From the NCBI GenBank assembly GCA_020638655.1, contig JACKIC010000010.1:1-64000 (forward strand): a stretch of DNA of 64,000 nt, in the 5' to 3' direction. The notes below the pieces were generated by a model, which was not told where the DNA came from, ran no database searches, and saw only the letters and a list, made by a program, of their open reading frames with translations. The stretch is from Planctomycetota bacterium (GTDB lineage: Bacteria; Planctomycetota; UBA1135; UBA2386). The position numbers and the translations under genes are program-made. Positions 63,871 through 64,000 of the stretch are shown piece by piece. How positions within the stretch are numbered: the stretch's first letter is position 1; each line of letters begins with the position of its first letter.

Positions 63871-64000
63871 GTGGTCACACTCATGCGTCGTGGACGGACC
63901 TGGTGGATCCAGTTCCGTGAGGACGGTCGGCGAGTTCGGGAGAGCCTGAACACGACGAACAGGAAGGTCGCCGAGGAACTGCGCCTGCGGCGCGAGATCG
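63871..64000 (+). CDS. Tyrosine recombinase (integrase), N-terminal part only
   Basis: The first 43 codons of a protein reading MRRGRTWWIQFREDGRRV from residue 5, then LNTTNRKVAEELRLRREI. This is the beginning of many phage/island tyrosine recombinases, which start with an arm-type binding segment containing WWIxF. It runs off the window edge. GTG at 63871 follows GGAG by 11 nt; ATG at 63883 is also possible. Placed 158 nt after the tRNA, it is probably the integrase of an element inserted there. The catalytic RHRY residues lie outside the window. Confidence 0.7.
   Translation, partial: MVTLMRRGRTWWIQFREDGRRVRESLNTTNRKVAEELRLRREI

Overview
The window is 64 kb of very GC-rich bacterial DNA, densely coding on both strands. 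It most likely belongs to a planctomycete or a near relative in the PVC group. The evidence is a DUF1592/DUF1552 gene pair with planctomycete-type cytochrome c motifs, the small Lys/Ala-rich basic protein known from PVC bacteria, a large secreted FG-GAP/VCBS repeat protein, many secreted TPR and HEAT proteins, and outer-membrane functions (LpxH-like, MlaE/F/D-like, NodT/EmrAB). Assignment below phylum level is inference.

Layout. 0.1-9.5 kb (+): TMTC-like membrane protein with TPRs, a membrane-anchored unknown, the small basic protein, an aminotransferase, QueE, a Cys-rich peptidase-MA-like protein with a degenerate active site, an exported unknown and a YciH/SUI1 factor. 9.5-16 kb: response regulator and methyltransferase (-), PilZ and DUF2058 (+), PNPase (-), FeoA/FeoB (+). 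16-25 kb: FG-GAP secreted protein (-), a seven-helix unknown (+), then a minus-strand efflux operon tetR-emrA-emrB-nodT with a palindrome at the tetR 5' end. 25-30 kb (-): DUF1592 then DUF1552. 30-35 kb (+): ECF sigma factor, very large anti-sigma-like protein, MFS transporter, NRDE protein. 35-40 kb (-): two large exported TPR proteins. 40-44 kb (+): STAS-MlaE, MlaF, MlaD and a PqiC-type lipoprotein. 44-47 kb (+): two tandem exported redoxin-like paralogs, the first frameshifted. 47-49 kb: DUF4136 lipoprotein, rpmB, a small membrane protein, then about 700 bp without a convincing gene but with RNA-like structure and a strong terminator. 49-54 kb (+): degenerate GGDEF protein, NtrC-type regulator, GH42-like protein and LpxH, all with 4-nt or 14-nt overlaps. 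54-60.5 kb (+): cmk-plsC-rpsA-lipoprotein, tyrS, aroK. 60.7-63.5 kb: HEAT-like exported protein. The right edge has initiator tRNA-fMet, a terminator and the start of a tyrosine recombinase, which looks like the edge of an integrated element.

How genes work together: translation and RNA functions (S1, L28, TyrS, YciH, PNPase, tRNA-fMet, QueE) are scattered among envelope functions (lipid transport, LpxH, PlsC, efflux, iron uptake). Many starts are GTG or TTG and overlap the preceding stop by 4 nt, so translational coupling is likely. A TANNNT hexamer sits 6-13 nt before several start codons, suggesting frequent leaderless or short-leader transcripts. No CRISPR array, rRNA gene or insertion sequence was seen.
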